64,000 nucleotides of DNA from Betaproteobacteria bacterium SCN2 (GCA_008923285.1 WBSG01000010.1:38344-102343); one strand, 5' to 3'. Numbered from the stretch's first letter, positions 36,761-45,353 are shown. The notes: generated from the letters alone by a model not told the origin. Numbers and translations are program-made.

Positions 36761-38929
36761 TTACGGAAAGAGGCTGATGGAACCAAGCGGCTCGGGCTTG
36801 TGGATGGCGTAGCCCTGGCCGTAGTCCACGCCGATCCTTGCCAGCACATCGCGGATCGCCCGGCTCTCGACATACTCCGCCACCGTCTGGATGCCCATGA
36901 CTCCCGCCACCCGGGCGATGGCTTCGACCATCGCGGCATCCACCTCGTCCGCGAGCACGTGCCTGATGAACACGCCGTCGATCTTGAGATAGTCCACCGG
37001 CAGGTACTTGAGATAGCCGAAGGAGGACATGCCGCTGCCGAAATCGTCGAGCGCGAAACGAAAGCCGAACTCCTTGATTTCTCCGATCAGCCTGGCGGTT
37101 TGCGTCAGGTTGGCGACCGCCGCCGTCTCGGTAATCTCGAAGCAGACCTGCGCGGGGTGCACGCCCAGCGCATAGGCCGCCTCGCTGATGAAGGATGAAA
37201 TGCTTTCGTCGTTAAGCGTATTGCCCGAGAGATTGATCGACAGGAACAGGGGGACCTGGCCCGACCGGCTGTGTTCCGCCAGCCAGGTAAATGCCTTCTC
37301 GATGACATAACGGTCGATGCTGGGCATCAGGCCATAGCGCTCGGCTGCGGGAATGAAGGCCATGGGCGGCACCATCACCCCATCATCGCCCCTGAGCCGG
37401 ATCAGGATTTCATGGTGCGTCGCTTTTCCCGCGCCATTGGACAAGGGCTCGATCCTTTGCGCATACAGTTCGATCCGTTCTTCCTTCAATGCCGTCCTGA
37501 GGCGTCCGGCCCAGTCCATCTCGCGCCAGCGGGCGACGAGATCGTTGTCCTCCTGCCGGTAGACCTGCACGCGATTGCGGCCCTTTTCCTTGGCCAGGAA
37601 ACAGGCCGAGTCGGCCGCGCTCAGTGCGTCGGCCGGATTCGTGACCGGATCGCCGAAGGAAACCAGGCCGATGCTGACGCTGCCGCCGAACACACGGTTC
37701 TGCCAGATGAATTCGACATCCCTCACCGCCTGCCGCAAGGCCTCGGCGATGCGGCCGGCCGTTTCCGCTGGACAGTTTTCGAGCAGGAGCCCGAATTCGT
37801 CCCCGCCCAGGCGGGCCAGGGTATCAGTCGGCTTCGTGTTCGCCCTCAGGATCATGCCGATCAGACGCAGGAACTCGTCGCCGGCGCGGTGCCCGCAGGT
37901 GTCATTGACCAGCTTGAACTGATCAAGGTCCAGGTACATCAGCGAATGCACCGTATCCTTGCCGGACAAGTCCCTGATCGCCTGTTCCAGTTGCAAGCCG
38001 AACGCATGGCGGTTCAACAGCCCGGTCAGGGAATCGTGCTCCGCCTGGTGGCTCAGCTGCTGCGACAGTTCATACGCTTCGGTCACGTCGTGGCCCTGCA
38101 CGAAAATGCCCGAGACCGTGCCGTCCTGTTCGAAGATCGGCTGGTAGATGAAATCGATGTAGCGCTCGACCAGCGGCGCACCGGGTTCCTGCTGGAACAG
38201 GATGGGCATGGCGCGGCCGATGAAGGGCTTGCCCGACTGGTACACCTGGTCCAGCAGCTCGTAGAAGCCCTGGCCCTCGAGTTCCGGCAAGGCCTCGCGC
38301 ACCGGCTTGCCGAGCAGTTCGCGGTGGCCGACCAGCTGGTAGTAAGCCTTGTTGGCGAGTTCGAAGGTATGCAGGGGCCCCCTGCCTATGGCCACGAAGC
38401 CCGGCGCCTGCTCCATCAGGGTGCGCAATCGCTTGCGCTCGCTGTCCATTGCGCTCATTTCCAGGACCAGGTGCGCGCGGCGGATATCCTGCAGGCTGGC
38501 AAAGCGGCTGCGCCCGGCATCATCCGCCAGGAACAGGTACGTTACATCGGCAACGTGATTGAGGATGAGGGCGACCTTGCCGGCCTCGTCGAACAGCGGC
38601 GTATTCACCACGCTCCAGTACCTGTCTTCCCAGACCTCGCCATTCTCGTTGCGGTGGACGATCGGATAATGCAGCGGATATATCTTGTCTTCGGTCTTGC
38701 CGGACAGTACGCGCGCAAAGGAGTCGCGCAAGAGCCGCTCCTGCTCCTCTCCCGGCACAGGAAAAACCTCGAACAGGTGCCTGCCCAGCACCGCCTGGCG
38801 TTCAAACCCGGTCAAGCGCAAATGCGCGTCGTTGATGTCGACCAGCATCAGGTCCGGCGTCAGCAGGATGTAGGCATTGGGCGAGGCATGAAAAAGCGAC
38901 TCGTAGTGATTCTTGAACGTTCTCAGCAT
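36761..38929 (-). CDS. PAS-GGDEF-EAL c-di-GMP protein
   Basis: A 722-residue soluble signalling protein with two PAS-like domains (about 8-125 and 150-285), then GGDEF (ARLGGDEFGLLLENC) and EAL. The residues before GGDEF read KPTD, so the RxxD feedback-inhibition site is missing, unlike the membrane homologue at 7.2 kb. The EAL motif is EIL, but CFEITETAA, RFALDDFGSGMSSFGYLKYL and DYLKIDG are intact, favouring phosphodiesterase activity. ATG at 38929 was chosen (MLRTFKNHYESLF, start of the first PAS). It is convergent with the TrpB2 gene, and no cognate receptor is adjacent. Confidence 0.9.
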   Translation of the reverse strand: MLRTFKNHYESLFHASPNAYILLTPDLMLVDINDAHLRLTGFERQAVLGRHLFEVFPVPGEEQERLLRDSFARVLSGKTEDKIYPLHYPIVHRNENGEVWEDRYWSVVNTPLFDEAGKVALILNHVADVTYLFLADDAGRSRFASLQDIRRAHLVLEMSAMDSERKRLRTLMEQAPGFVAIGRGPLHTFELANKAYYQLVGHRELLGKPVREALPELEGQGFYELLDQVYQSGKPFIGRAMPILFQQEPGAPLVERYIDFIYQPIFEQDGTVSGIFVQGHDVTEAYELSQQLSHQAEHDSLTGLLNRHAFGLQLEQAIRDLSGKDTVHSLMYLDLDQFKLVNDTCGHRAGDEFLRLIGMILRANTKPTDTLARLGGDEFGLLLENCPAETAGRIAEALRQAVRDVEFIWQNRVFGGSVSIGLVSFGDPVTNPADALSAADSACFLAKEKGRNRVQVYRQEDNDLVARWREMDWAGRLRTALKEERIELYAQRIEPLSNGAGKATHHEILIRLRGDDGVMVPPMAFIPAAERYGLMPSIDRYVIEKAFTWLAEHSRSGQVPLFLSINLSGNTLNDESISSFISEAAYALGVHPAQVCFEITETAAVANLTQTARLIGEIKEFGFRFALDDFGSGMSSFGYLKYLPVDYLKIDGVFIRHVLADEVDAAMVEAIARVAGVMGIQTVAEYVESRAIRDVLARIGVDYGQGYAIHKPEPLGSISLFP

Positions 38930-39181
38930 TCTGCCTTGTTCTCCCTGGCGGCCCTCGCCGCCGAACTGTTCTACCGTTATACGACATCGCACGTGCCGCA
39001 TTTACCCTTTTTCATGCATGGGTTTGCCGCGCGTGCCACGGAATGCGTCCGCCGGTTTGACAAAAGCGGGAACCCGGCCGATGCTTTGCCTGTCTGCATT
39101 CGACAACGAATGCCGCGTGTGACCCGCCCGTCACGGCGGCGTCTCGGGCGCCCCCGCCATCAAGAAAACCAAGGAGAATCC

Positions 39182-39904
39182 ATGCGATACCTGTTCCTGC
39201 TGTTGGCCCTCGCCCTGCAGCCCGCCTGGGCCGCCAATTCCGACTACGCGCGCGAGCAGAAATGGGCCGACGAAATCGTCCCCGGCGTCGTCGTCGGCGA
39301 TCCGGTTTACATCGAAGCCCAGGGCCACAAGTTCCTCGGCCTCTATACCGAAACGCCCAACGCCAAGGCCGGACTGGTCATCGTGCACGGCATCGGCGTG
39401 CACCCCGACCACGGCCTCATCGGCGTGCTGAGGAGCCGGCTGGCCGACCTTGGCTACACCACGCTGTCGATCCAGATGCCCATCCTTGCCGTCGAAGCCG
39501 ACAGCAAGGCCTACCAGCCGCTGTTCCCGGAAGCGGCCGAGCGCATCAAGGCCGCGGCCAAATTCCTGCAGGGCAAGGGCAACAAGAAAATCGCCGTCGT
39601 TTCGCACAGCCTCGGCTCGGCCATGACCAAGGGCTATTTCCAGAAGAACCCGGATTCGCCCTTCGCCGTGTGGGTGTCGATGGGCATCTCGTCCGACAGC
39701 TATGACGGCGTGACGCTGCCGATCTACGACCTCTACGGCGGCGACGACCTGCCGGCCGTGGTGAAAGGCGCCGACGGCCGCAAGAAAACGCTCGTCAACG
39801 CCAAGTCGGCGCAGACCATGGCGCCGAAGATGGACCACTTCTTCACCGGCTATGACGACGACCTGGTGAAATTCGTCAGCGGCTACCTGGACAAGAACCT
39901 GTAA
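39182..39904 (+). CDS. DUF3530-type alpha/beta hydrolase, exported
   Basis: A 240-residue protein with a short signal peptide (about 1-18, cleaved after AWA) and an alpha/beta-hydrolase fold of the DUF3530 kind. The block VIVHGIGVHPDHGLIGVLRS supplies the oxyanion region, and VVSHSLGSAM is the nucleophile elbow (Ser in SHSLG). The acid is probably in YGGDDLP and the His in MDHFF. The substrate is unknown. AAGGAGAAT lies just ahead of the ATG. A strong hairpin follows. Confidence 0.8.
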   Translation: MRYLFLLLALALQPAWAANSDYAREQKWADEIVPGVVVGDPVYIEAQGHKFLGLYTETPNAKAGLVIVHGIGVHPDHGLIGVLRSRLADLGYTTLSIQMPILAVEADSKAYQPLFPEAAERIKAAAKFLQGKGNKKIAVVSHSLGSAMTKGYFQKNPDSPFAVWVSMGISSDSYDGVTLPIYDLYGGDDLPAVVKGADGRKKTLVNAKSAQTMAPKMDHFFTGYDDDLVKFVSGYLDKNL

Positions 39905-39911
39905 GGAACAA

Positions 39912-39941
39912 GGCCGGGCAGGAAGGCGCTCCTGCCCGGCC
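39912..39941. terminator. Hairpin between convergent genes
   Basis: A perfect 12-base stem (GGCCGGGCAGGA with its complement) around AGGCGC lies between two convergent stop codons. It lacks a T-run, so it may be a weak or factor-assisted terminator. Confidence 0.65.
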
Positions 39942-39950
39942 AGCCAGGAT

Positions 39951-40901
39951 TCAATCCCGGGTGCGGGCGCAGAGCGACTCGGTCAGCACGAACTTCCTCA
40001 ATCTGTCCTTGCGGGTCATCGGTACCCATTCCCGAACCTGCCACTTGCGACGATCATTTTGGGCGTCACGCATCCAGGCGATGAAATCGCGGGCGTAATC
40101 TTCTGCCGAACAGGCAGCGGCATCCACGGCGGGTTTTCCAAACGAAGCCTCGATCTCGCCCGCGTCAGTCACCCGGGTAAACGCGTAAACCACCCGCGCC
40201 TTGATGCCGATCGCCAGCTGGAACATGGCGGGGCTGACGAAAACGTCGCAATACAGGGAGCCGGGTCGTCGCCGGGCATCGTCGATGTTGGCGCAGACCA
40301 GCTTTCCATCCCTCAGCTTGCGCCGCATGAGCAGGAGCGTGTCGCTCGAACGGATGAGCAGGTCGAGCTCGGACTGCAGCCCCAGCAGCCTTGCCTTGGA
40401 GGCTGCACTCTCGCCCGCGGCGAGCAGCGTCCAGTCGAGGCCGCATTCCTCGAACGCCCGGTTGAGGCTCGCGTCCACCGGCGAATGCACGGTAACCACG
40501 ATCATCGGCTGGCTCTCCTTCGCAGAGTCCAGCAGCCCGGCATTGGCCAGTTTCAGCTTCGGGCGACAGGCGAGGCCCGCTCGCTGCATCTCCTCCAGCA
40601 GCCTCAAAAACAGCATGTCCTGCCAGGGGAAGGAAAAGCGGTTACGCATCATCGCTGCGCCGCGAAAGAAACAGCCCTGCTTCAGGATCATGGCCCAGCA
40701 TGCCTCGAACACCCGATCCGGGCCGAGCCTGCGGTTTTTCCTGATGCAATGCCTGAGCCAGAAAATCCCCGCCTGAAACCTCAGCAGCCCGAAGATCCCC
40801 AGGGCAGCGCATGGCAATTGCCTAGCCAGGCTGGGCACTCGCGCGCACCACCAGTGAAACAAGGTCGCTGACGCTGCGGCAAGCGGCGATTTCCGTTTCA
40901 T
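39951..40901 (-). CDS. LpxL/HtrB-like acyltransferase-related protein
   Basis: A 316-residue protein that I do not recognise with certainty. Its layout resembles LpxL/HtrB-type lipid acyltransferases: a hydrophobic N-terminal region, a VVTVHSPVDASL segment in the place of the His-x4-Asp motif (here His-x3-Asp), and a LVCANIDDARRRPG...FVSPAMFQLAIGIKARVVYAFTR block like the family's 'DQ...G...FFG...A' region. The exact catalytic motif is therefore not canonical. The ATG at 40901 lies 80 bases inside the acyl carrier protein gene; GTG at 40838 or TTG at 40817 are alternatives. It is the third gene of the P450-ACP operon. Confidence 0.5.
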   Translation of the reverse strand: MKRKSPLAAASATLFHWWCARVPSLARQLPCAALGIFGLLRFQAGIFWLRHCIRKNRRLGPDRVFEACWAMILKQGCFFRGAAMMRNRFSFPWQDMLFLRLLEEMQRAGLACRPKLKLANAGLLDSAKESQPMIVVTVHSPVDASLNRAFEECGLDWTLLAAGESAASKARLLGLQSELDLLIRSSDTLLLMRRKLRDGKLVCANIDDARRRPGSLYCDVFVSPAMFQLAIGIKARVVYAFTRVTDAGEIEASFGKPAVDAAACSAEDYARDFIAWMRDAQNDRRKWQVREWVPMTRKDRLRKFVLTESLCARTRD

Positions 40902-41082
40902 TCAGCATGAGGCCGAATTCCTTTTCCAGCTCCATCACCATTTCCAGCTTGCCCAGGCTGTCGATGTCCAGCGCGTCGATTTCGGCGCGCAGCAGCGCAG
41001 CGTCATCGGCATAAGCGTCTGCATTTTCCTGTAGCGTTTTGCGCACGACCCCGAGCGCCTGTTGCTGCCTCTCGTCAAGCAT
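40822..41082 (-). CDS. Acyl carrier protein
   Basis: An 86-residue carrier protein with the 4'-phosphopantetheine attachment serine Ser42 in the IDSLGKLEMVMELEKEFG motif. The four-helix pattern and acidic helix II (MELEKEFGLMLNETEI) are typical. It is not the housekeeping AcpP, because it sits between a P450 and an acyltransferase-like gene with overlaps on both sides (eight bases with the P450). It probably holds the substrate for both neighbours. Confidence 0.9.
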   Translation of the reverse strand: MLDERQQQALGVVRKTLQENADAYADDAALLRAEIDALDIDSLGKLEMVMELEKEFGLMLNETEIAACRSVSDLVSLVVRASAQPG

Positions 41083-42112
41083 TTACTGCAACCTCCATCA
41101 GTCTTGGAAACATGAACATGCAGTCGGCCTCGCGATACTGCAGATTCTCGATGCTCACCCGGTATTCCAGCCTTGCCAGGATGGCGGCGAGCGTACGCCA
41201 GGCCTGCTGGGCCAGCGACCTGCCGAGGCAGGCATGGCGCCCGGAGCCGAAGAACGCGTCGCGGCTGTCCAGGGGTTCCATGGAAAAGCGGTCGAGGTAC
41301 AGGCGCACGATCTCGCCCTGCTTGATCTCCACCCTGCCCGCCCTGGCCGGCTCGATGGCCACGCGCTCGATGAAGGGCACGGCCGTGCGCGAAAGTTTTT
41401 CGCCCCAGCCGATCTCCGACAGCTTGCTGCCGGGATGGGCGTTGATGCGCTCGACGAAGCTCAGGGCAAGCGAGCCCAGTATCGAATCGGTCCCCAGCAC
41501 GGCAAGCGAAACCGCCGAGTCGGCCTCTCCCGCCGGGCATTTGTCCCGGGCCTGCTGCCGCAGGCTGCCGATCTGCTCGTTGATCAATCGCCTTCGGTTG
41601 AGCCCCAGCGCCTTGTCGAAAATCTGCGTGGGCGAAAGGAAATCGGCATTGTGCTGCAGCCGGATGCCGCTGACGGAATGCGCCAGTTCCAGTATCAGCG
41701 GCTCGAACAGGCCCTGCACCAGCTCCGCCTTGCCTACCCGGCCGAGGTGCAGCGCACAAAGTTCCTCGGCCATCGCCTGAAATCTGGCCATGCCTGCATC
41801 GGTCCTAGCGGCGATCATTTTCGCCAGGCGCTTGCGGCGCTGGGCGTGTTCCTCGCCTTCCACGCCAAGCGGCATGGCGTTCAGGGCCGCCTCTATATGA
41901 CCCAGGTCGACTCCCAGCTTCTGCTTGATCCGCTCCGCCTCGCCGGTATGGTCGACCACCCGGAAGGCCTGGCTTTTCTGGATGTCCTGGATCAGCGCGG
42001 GATCGAAAGCCAGCCAGCATTTCAGCTGGTCCGACCAGACCGGGTCCGAATTCTGGCCATAGTATGCATACCTGGCATCGGACCGGTGCAGCAGGAGATG
42101 CGAATCGTTCAT
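41075..42112 (-). CDS. Cytochrome P450
   Basis: A 345-residue, short P450 (bacterial family members are usually near 400). The heme loop FFGSGRHACLGRSLA, with Cys295 as axial ligand, is canonical. The I-helix reads LGTDSI, with Ser at the usual Thr. In the K-helix the expected ExxR is displaced: EKLSR places Lys three residues before the Arg, although the downstream RTAVP spacing is normal. AAGGGG lies before the ATG. It overlaps the acyl carrier protein start by eight bases, so an ACP-bound acyl chain is a plausible substrate, as for BioI. Confidence 0.9.
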   Translation of the reverse strand: MNDSHLLLHRSDARYAYYGQNSDPVWSDQLKCWLAFDPALIQDIQKSQAFRVVDHTGEAERIKQKLGVDLGHIEAALNAMPLGVEGEEHAQRRKRLAKMIAARTDAGMARFQAMAEELCALHLGRVGKAELVQGLFEPLILELAHSVSGIRLQHNADFLSPTQIFDKALGLNRRRLINEQIGSLRQQARDKCPAGEADSAVSLAVLGTDSILGSLALSFVERINAHPGSKLSEIGWGEKLSRTAVPFIERVAIEPARAGRVEIKQGEIVRLYLDRFSMEPLDSRDAFFGSGRHACLGRSLAQQAWRTLAAILARLEYRVSIENLQYREADCMFMFPRLMEVAVNA

Positions 42113-42399
42113 CTGCGATTACCCCTTTAGACGACACAAGTATGCTTTAAAAGCCTCCCGGGCGGCGAGAGCCAGAGGCCAGGCATGCAAAAAATTTGTC
42201 AGCGGGCGGCAACGCCGGCTCGTGCCATGCCGGATGATTCGCGCCCGACACACGCGAGGCGCAAGCCATGCCGGCCGCAATGATCGTCCATTCCCGAAAG
42301 TGGCGGACCCATCGATCACACGGGCGCCAGCCAGGCCGGACTGCTCGCAGTGTGCATGCCCTTTGTCAATCGGAACAAAATCAAAAGGCAAGCGCAGAC

Positions 42400-42492
42400 A
42401 TGAAAGTGATCAAATCGGCACCCCTCTTTTTTGTGCTGGCCGGCGCCACCCTGGTGAATTACGTCAGAGCCTACCTCGACAAGTCGCTGTAA
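42400..42492 (+). CDS. Possible 30-residue membrane peptide
   Basis: An ATG at 42400 opens a 30-residue frame (about residues 6-23 hydrophobic: SAPLFFVLAGATLVNYVR) ending in YLDKSL. A perfect 11-base terminator stem starts eight bases after its stop, which supports a transcript end here. There is no clear ribosome site beyond a weak AAGGCAAG. It is divergent from the P450 operon. It may be a small membrane peptide or the tail of a non-coding transcript. Confidence 0.4.
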   Translation: MKVIKSAPLFFVLAGATLVNYVRAYLDKSL

Positions 42493-42499
42493 TTTCCCG

Positions 42500-42524
42500 G
42501 AGGCGGGTCTGCAAGACCCGCCTC
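42500..42524 (+). terminator. Terminator after the small ORF
   Basis: GAGGCGGGTCT pairs perfectly with AGACCCGCCTC around GCA. Only a short TCGTT follows, so it may be partly bidirectional between the small ORF and the convergent SnoaL-like gene. Confidence 0.7.
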
Positions 42525-42526
42525 GT

Positions 42527-42922
42527 TCACTTCGGCCGCGGTGCGCTGTAGGCGACCGACTGCCGCACGAACTTCCCGCCCTTGCAGATGAAGGTATCGG
42601 TCCCGAACGGAAAGATCTGGTTCATCGACTCGGCATGCCACGCGATGAAGATCGTGTCGTGCCGGACATGCAGTGCATCGAAAGTCAGCCCCGGCGAGTC
42701 GCCGCGGTCGATTGCGCCGAACTCCGCCAGCAGGCCGCCATACAGCGCACGGATCTGCCCAAGGCCCTCGTACACGCCATCCGGCGTGACCACCACGGAA
42801 TGCTCGCCGAAGTCGTTCAGCACGGCTTCGAGATCGCCGGCAGTGAAAGCGGCCAGATGCCGCCTGAAGGTCTCCAGGGCCTGCCGCTCCTGGCGTGTAC
42901 GCACGTCTGAATTCATGTTCAT
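42527..42922 (-). CDS. SnoaL-like/NTF2-fold protein
   Basis: A 131-residue NTF2-like protein (SnoaL/DUF4440 kind): a helical N-terminus (FRRHLAAFTAGDLEAVLNDF) followed by strands with SVVVTPDGVYEGLGQIRALYGGLL and FIAWHAESM. Such folds act as small enzymes or binding pockets; no function can be assigned. The ATG at 42922 has a perfect GGAGGC site. It lies 68 bases after the methyltransferase gene on the same strand and may share its transcript. Confidence 0.78.
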   Translation of the reverse strand: MNMNSDVRTRQERQALETFRRHLAAFTAGDLEAVLNDFGEHSVVVTPDGVYEGLGQIRALYGGLLAEFGAIDRGDSPGLTFDALHVRHDTIFIAWHAESMNQIFPFGTDTFICKGGKFVRQSVAYSAPRPK

Positions 42923-42990
42923 GTTGCCTCCTGTTTGCGTTTGCAGGCAAAGGCGGCTGGCATGCAATCCTCCGCATTGCCCGCATGCGG

Positions 42991-43854
42991 CTATTTCCGC
43001 CTGATCACGACTTCGAGATACTCGCTCGGCACGACCAGCGAATCCTTCCCGCCAAGGTTCCGGCGTTCGAGCAGTTCGCTGATGTCTCGGCTCAGGCTCG
43101 CCTGGTGATCGGGGTCGAGCGCGGCGTAGACCTTGTGCGTCGGCCCGTAGAACTTGCGGAACACCTCGATCCAGTGAGCGGGCGATTCATAGCGAAAGGT
43201 GTAGTGGCGCCGCTCGCAACGGATCTCGCTCGACTCCGGCCCGAACAGCTCGACGATGCGCGGCTCGGTTCCCCACAGCATGGGCGATTGCAGCCCTGCC
43301 GGCGGCGGCACATAGGCGGCAATCAGGAGAAACAGGTCGCCGATGAAGCCTTCGGGCGTCCAGCTCGCCAGGCCGATGCGGCCGCCGTTGCGCACCACAC
43401 GCATCAGTTCCTGCGCCGCCCGGGCCTGCTGCGGCGTGAACATCACACCGAAGGTGGACAGTGCGGCGTCGAACGCACCGTCAGCAAACGGCAGGTTTTC
43501 CGCATCGGCCACCTGGAAACGGATATCCAGGCCGTTGGCCCGTGCGCGCTCGGCCCCGCTTTCGAGCAGCCCCGACACGTAGTCGGTCGAGGTCACCCGT
43601 GCGAAGCGGCGCGCCGCCGCCAGCGTGGCGTTGCCATTGCCGGCCGCCACATCCAGCACCCGCTCGCCGGCGCGCAGGTCCATCGCTTCAGCCAGGTTCT
43701 CGCCCACAATCTGCAGCGTCGTGCCGATGATGGCGTAGTTGCCGCTGGCCCAGGTGGCCTGCTGGCGCTGTTTGATCGCGCTGAAATCGACATTCGGTTG
43801 AGCGGGGATGGTCGCCCTGCCCGGTGTCGAAGGGGTACAAAGTTCCGTGTTCAT
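42991..43854 (-). CDS. SAM-dependent methyltransferase (class I)
   Basis: A 287-residue methyltransferase with motif I VLDVAAGNGNATL, motif post-I TSTDYVSGLLESG, motif II FADGAFDAALSTFGVMF and motif III LMRVVRNGGRIGLASW. It resembles the UbiE/Methyltransf_11-type enzymes that often follow AraC-type regulators. The ATG at 43854 has CAGGAGA upstream; the longer frame to 43944 was not used. The AraC gene is divergent about 490 bases upstream. The substrate is unknown. Confidence 0.86.
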   Translation of the reverse strand: MNTELCTPSTPGRATIPAQPNVDFSAIKQRQQATWASGNYAIIGTTLQIVGENLAEAMDLRAGERVLDVAAGNGNATLAAARRFARVTSTDYVSGLLESGAERARANGLDIRFQVADAENLPFADGAFDAALSTFGVMFTPQQARAAQELMRVVRNGGRIGLASWTPEGFIGDLFLLIAAYVPPPAGLQSPMLWGTEPRIVELFGPESSEIRCERRHYTFRYESPAHWIEVFRKFYGPTHKVYAALDPDHQASLSRDISELLERRNLGGKDSLVVPSEYLEVVIRRK

Positions 43855-43912
43855 TGCATTTCTCCTGAAGTTGACTTGACTCAAGACCAGCTCGCCATGA
43901 CATGGCCCGTGA

Positions 43913-44146
43913 TCACATGCCGACAAGGCACGCATCGAATCCACGCGCCGTGACGGTATGAAGGATGTGTTGCGTGTCGGTCTGCCGGGGATCGAAATCC
44001 ACCAGCACCAGACGAGAGGTGCGCGGGCTTATCCACGCACGGCTCACGCCCAGTTCACGGACTAGCTCGTTGACCAGCTCGACGCCGGTTTGCGGGCTGA
44101 GCGCCTGCCTGACGTCAACGACGATGTTTGCCTGGGGTGTCTTCAT
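43913..44146 (-). CDS. Small HMA-fold-like protein without metal cysteines
   Basis: A 77-residue protein with the beta-alpha-beta-beta-alpha-beta pattern of heavy-metal-associated domains (NIVVDVRQAL, ELVNELVREL, RLVLVDFDP, HILHTVTARGFDACLVG). It lacks a CxxC pair; the only Cys is near the C-terminus, so copper binding is unlikely. An AAAAGGAGA site precedes the ATG. It lies between the methyltransferase and the divergent AraC gene and is probably the first gene of that regulated group. Confidence 0.65.
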   Translation of the reverse strand: MKTPQANIVVDVRQALSPQTGVELVNELVRELGVSRAWISPRTSRLVLVDFDPRQTDTQHILHTVTARGFDACLVGM

Positions 44147-44342
44147 GATGCGTCTCCTTTTCAAATGGCCAGTGGCAGTGGCGGTGCTCACAGCCGCTCA
44201 GCCAGTGTCTGCATTGTCATGAAGGAATTGCATTGACACTTCACCCGGCGTCGGGCAAATATGCTCGAGCGTCCGGAATTGGTGGATGAATTGATTTCGC
44301 GTCCACGCTTCTTGATCGACCCTCCGCAGAAAGGCCTGGCCC

Positions 44343-45344
44343 ATGAGCAGAGACACGCTTTCCGATCTGTTGCGCGTTGTGCGGGTACGCGGCGCGGTGT
44401 TCTATTACGTGAGCTGCCGCGACCCCTGGTCATCCGAGTCGCCGCCTGCCGGCGAGATTGCCGAGGCGGTGATGCCAGGCAGCGAGCACGTCATCATGTA
44501 CCACATGATCGCCAAGGGAAACGGCTGGGCCGCTGTCACGGGCGAGCCGCCGGTAAGACTATCCGCAGGGGACATCGTGATGTTTCCGCAGGGTGACCGG
44601 CACGTGCTGTCGAGCGCCCCCAACGTCGAGCCGGTGCGAACCACGGCCGAATGGGTGTTTTCCACCCGCAACGTGCCCAAGCCCATGCCCATCGCCTATC
44701 ATCACGGCGTCGTCGATGCGGGTGCGCCGCTGCCCGTCGACGAGGCCGACACGATTGCCGTGTGCGGCTTCCTCGGCTGCGATTTGCGCCCGTTCAATCC
44801 ATTGGTTTCTGCGCTGCCGCGCATCCTGCACCTGCCGGCCGAGCGCGCCAGCGGCTGGGCCAATCGCGTCATCGAACAGGCGGTAGTCGAATCCAACAGC
44901 CCGCGGCCCGGCGGCGATGCCGTGCTGGAGCGCCTGGCAGAAATGATGTTCGTCGATGCCGCCCGCCGCTACCTCGACAACCTGCCCGCCGATGCGACCG
45001 GCTGGCTTGCCGGCCTGCGCGACCGCTTCGTCGGCAAGGCGCTTGAACTCATGCACGAGCGCCCGGACCAGGGCTGGACGGTGGATGACCTCGCCCGCGA
45101 AGTCGGCCTGTCGCGCTCCGCGCTGCACGAGCGCTTCATGCAATACCTGGGTGACCCGCCCATGCACTACCTCGCCAACTGGCGCATCCAGCTCGGCAGC
45201 CGGCTGCTGCGGGAAACCAATCGCAACGTGGCAGCGATCGCCCTCGAGGTCGGCTACGATTCAGAAGCCGCGTTCTCGCGGGCATTCAAGCGTTTGGTAG
45301 GCATGCCGCCGGCGGCCTGGAGAAAGGCGCAGAGTGCCCCATAG
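44343..45344 (+). CDS. AraC family transcriptional regulator
   Basis: A 333-residue regulator with an N-terminal cupin-type sensing domain (Cupin_6-like: HVIMYHMIAKGNGWA and LSAGDIVMFPQGDRHVL) and a C-terminal pair of helix-turn-helix motifs (WTVDDLAREVGLSRSALHERFMQYLG and ALEVGYDSEAAFSRAFKRLVG). The ligand is unknown. It is divergent from the HMA-like/methyltransferase/SnoaL genes, the usual arrangement for a regulator of its neighbours. Start at ATG 44343 with a weak AAGG site. Confidence 0.92.
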   Translation: MSRDTLSDLLRVVRVRGAVFYYVSCRDPWSSESPPAGEIAEAVMPGSEHVIMYHMIAKGNGWAAVTGEPPVRLSAGDIVMFPQGDRHVLSSAPNVEPVRTTAEWVFSTRNVPKPMPIAYHHGVVDAGAPLPVDEADTIAVCGFLGCDLRPFNPLVSALPRILHLPAERASGWANRVIEQAVVESNSPRPGGDAVLERLAEMMFVDAARRYLDNLPADATGWLAGLRDRFVGKALELMHERPDQGWTVDDLAREVGLSRSALHERFMQYLGDPPMHYLANWRIQLGSRLLRETNRNVAAIALEVGYDSEAAFSRAFKRLVGMPPAAWRKAQSAP

Positions 45345-45353
45345 CGTTCAGGA

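Noticed and set aside
37271..39181. Long N-terminal extension of the alpha/beta hydrolase frame
   Set aside because: The extension is antisense to the PAS-GGDEF-EAL gene; the ATG at 39182 has a good ribosome site and opens a signal peptide.
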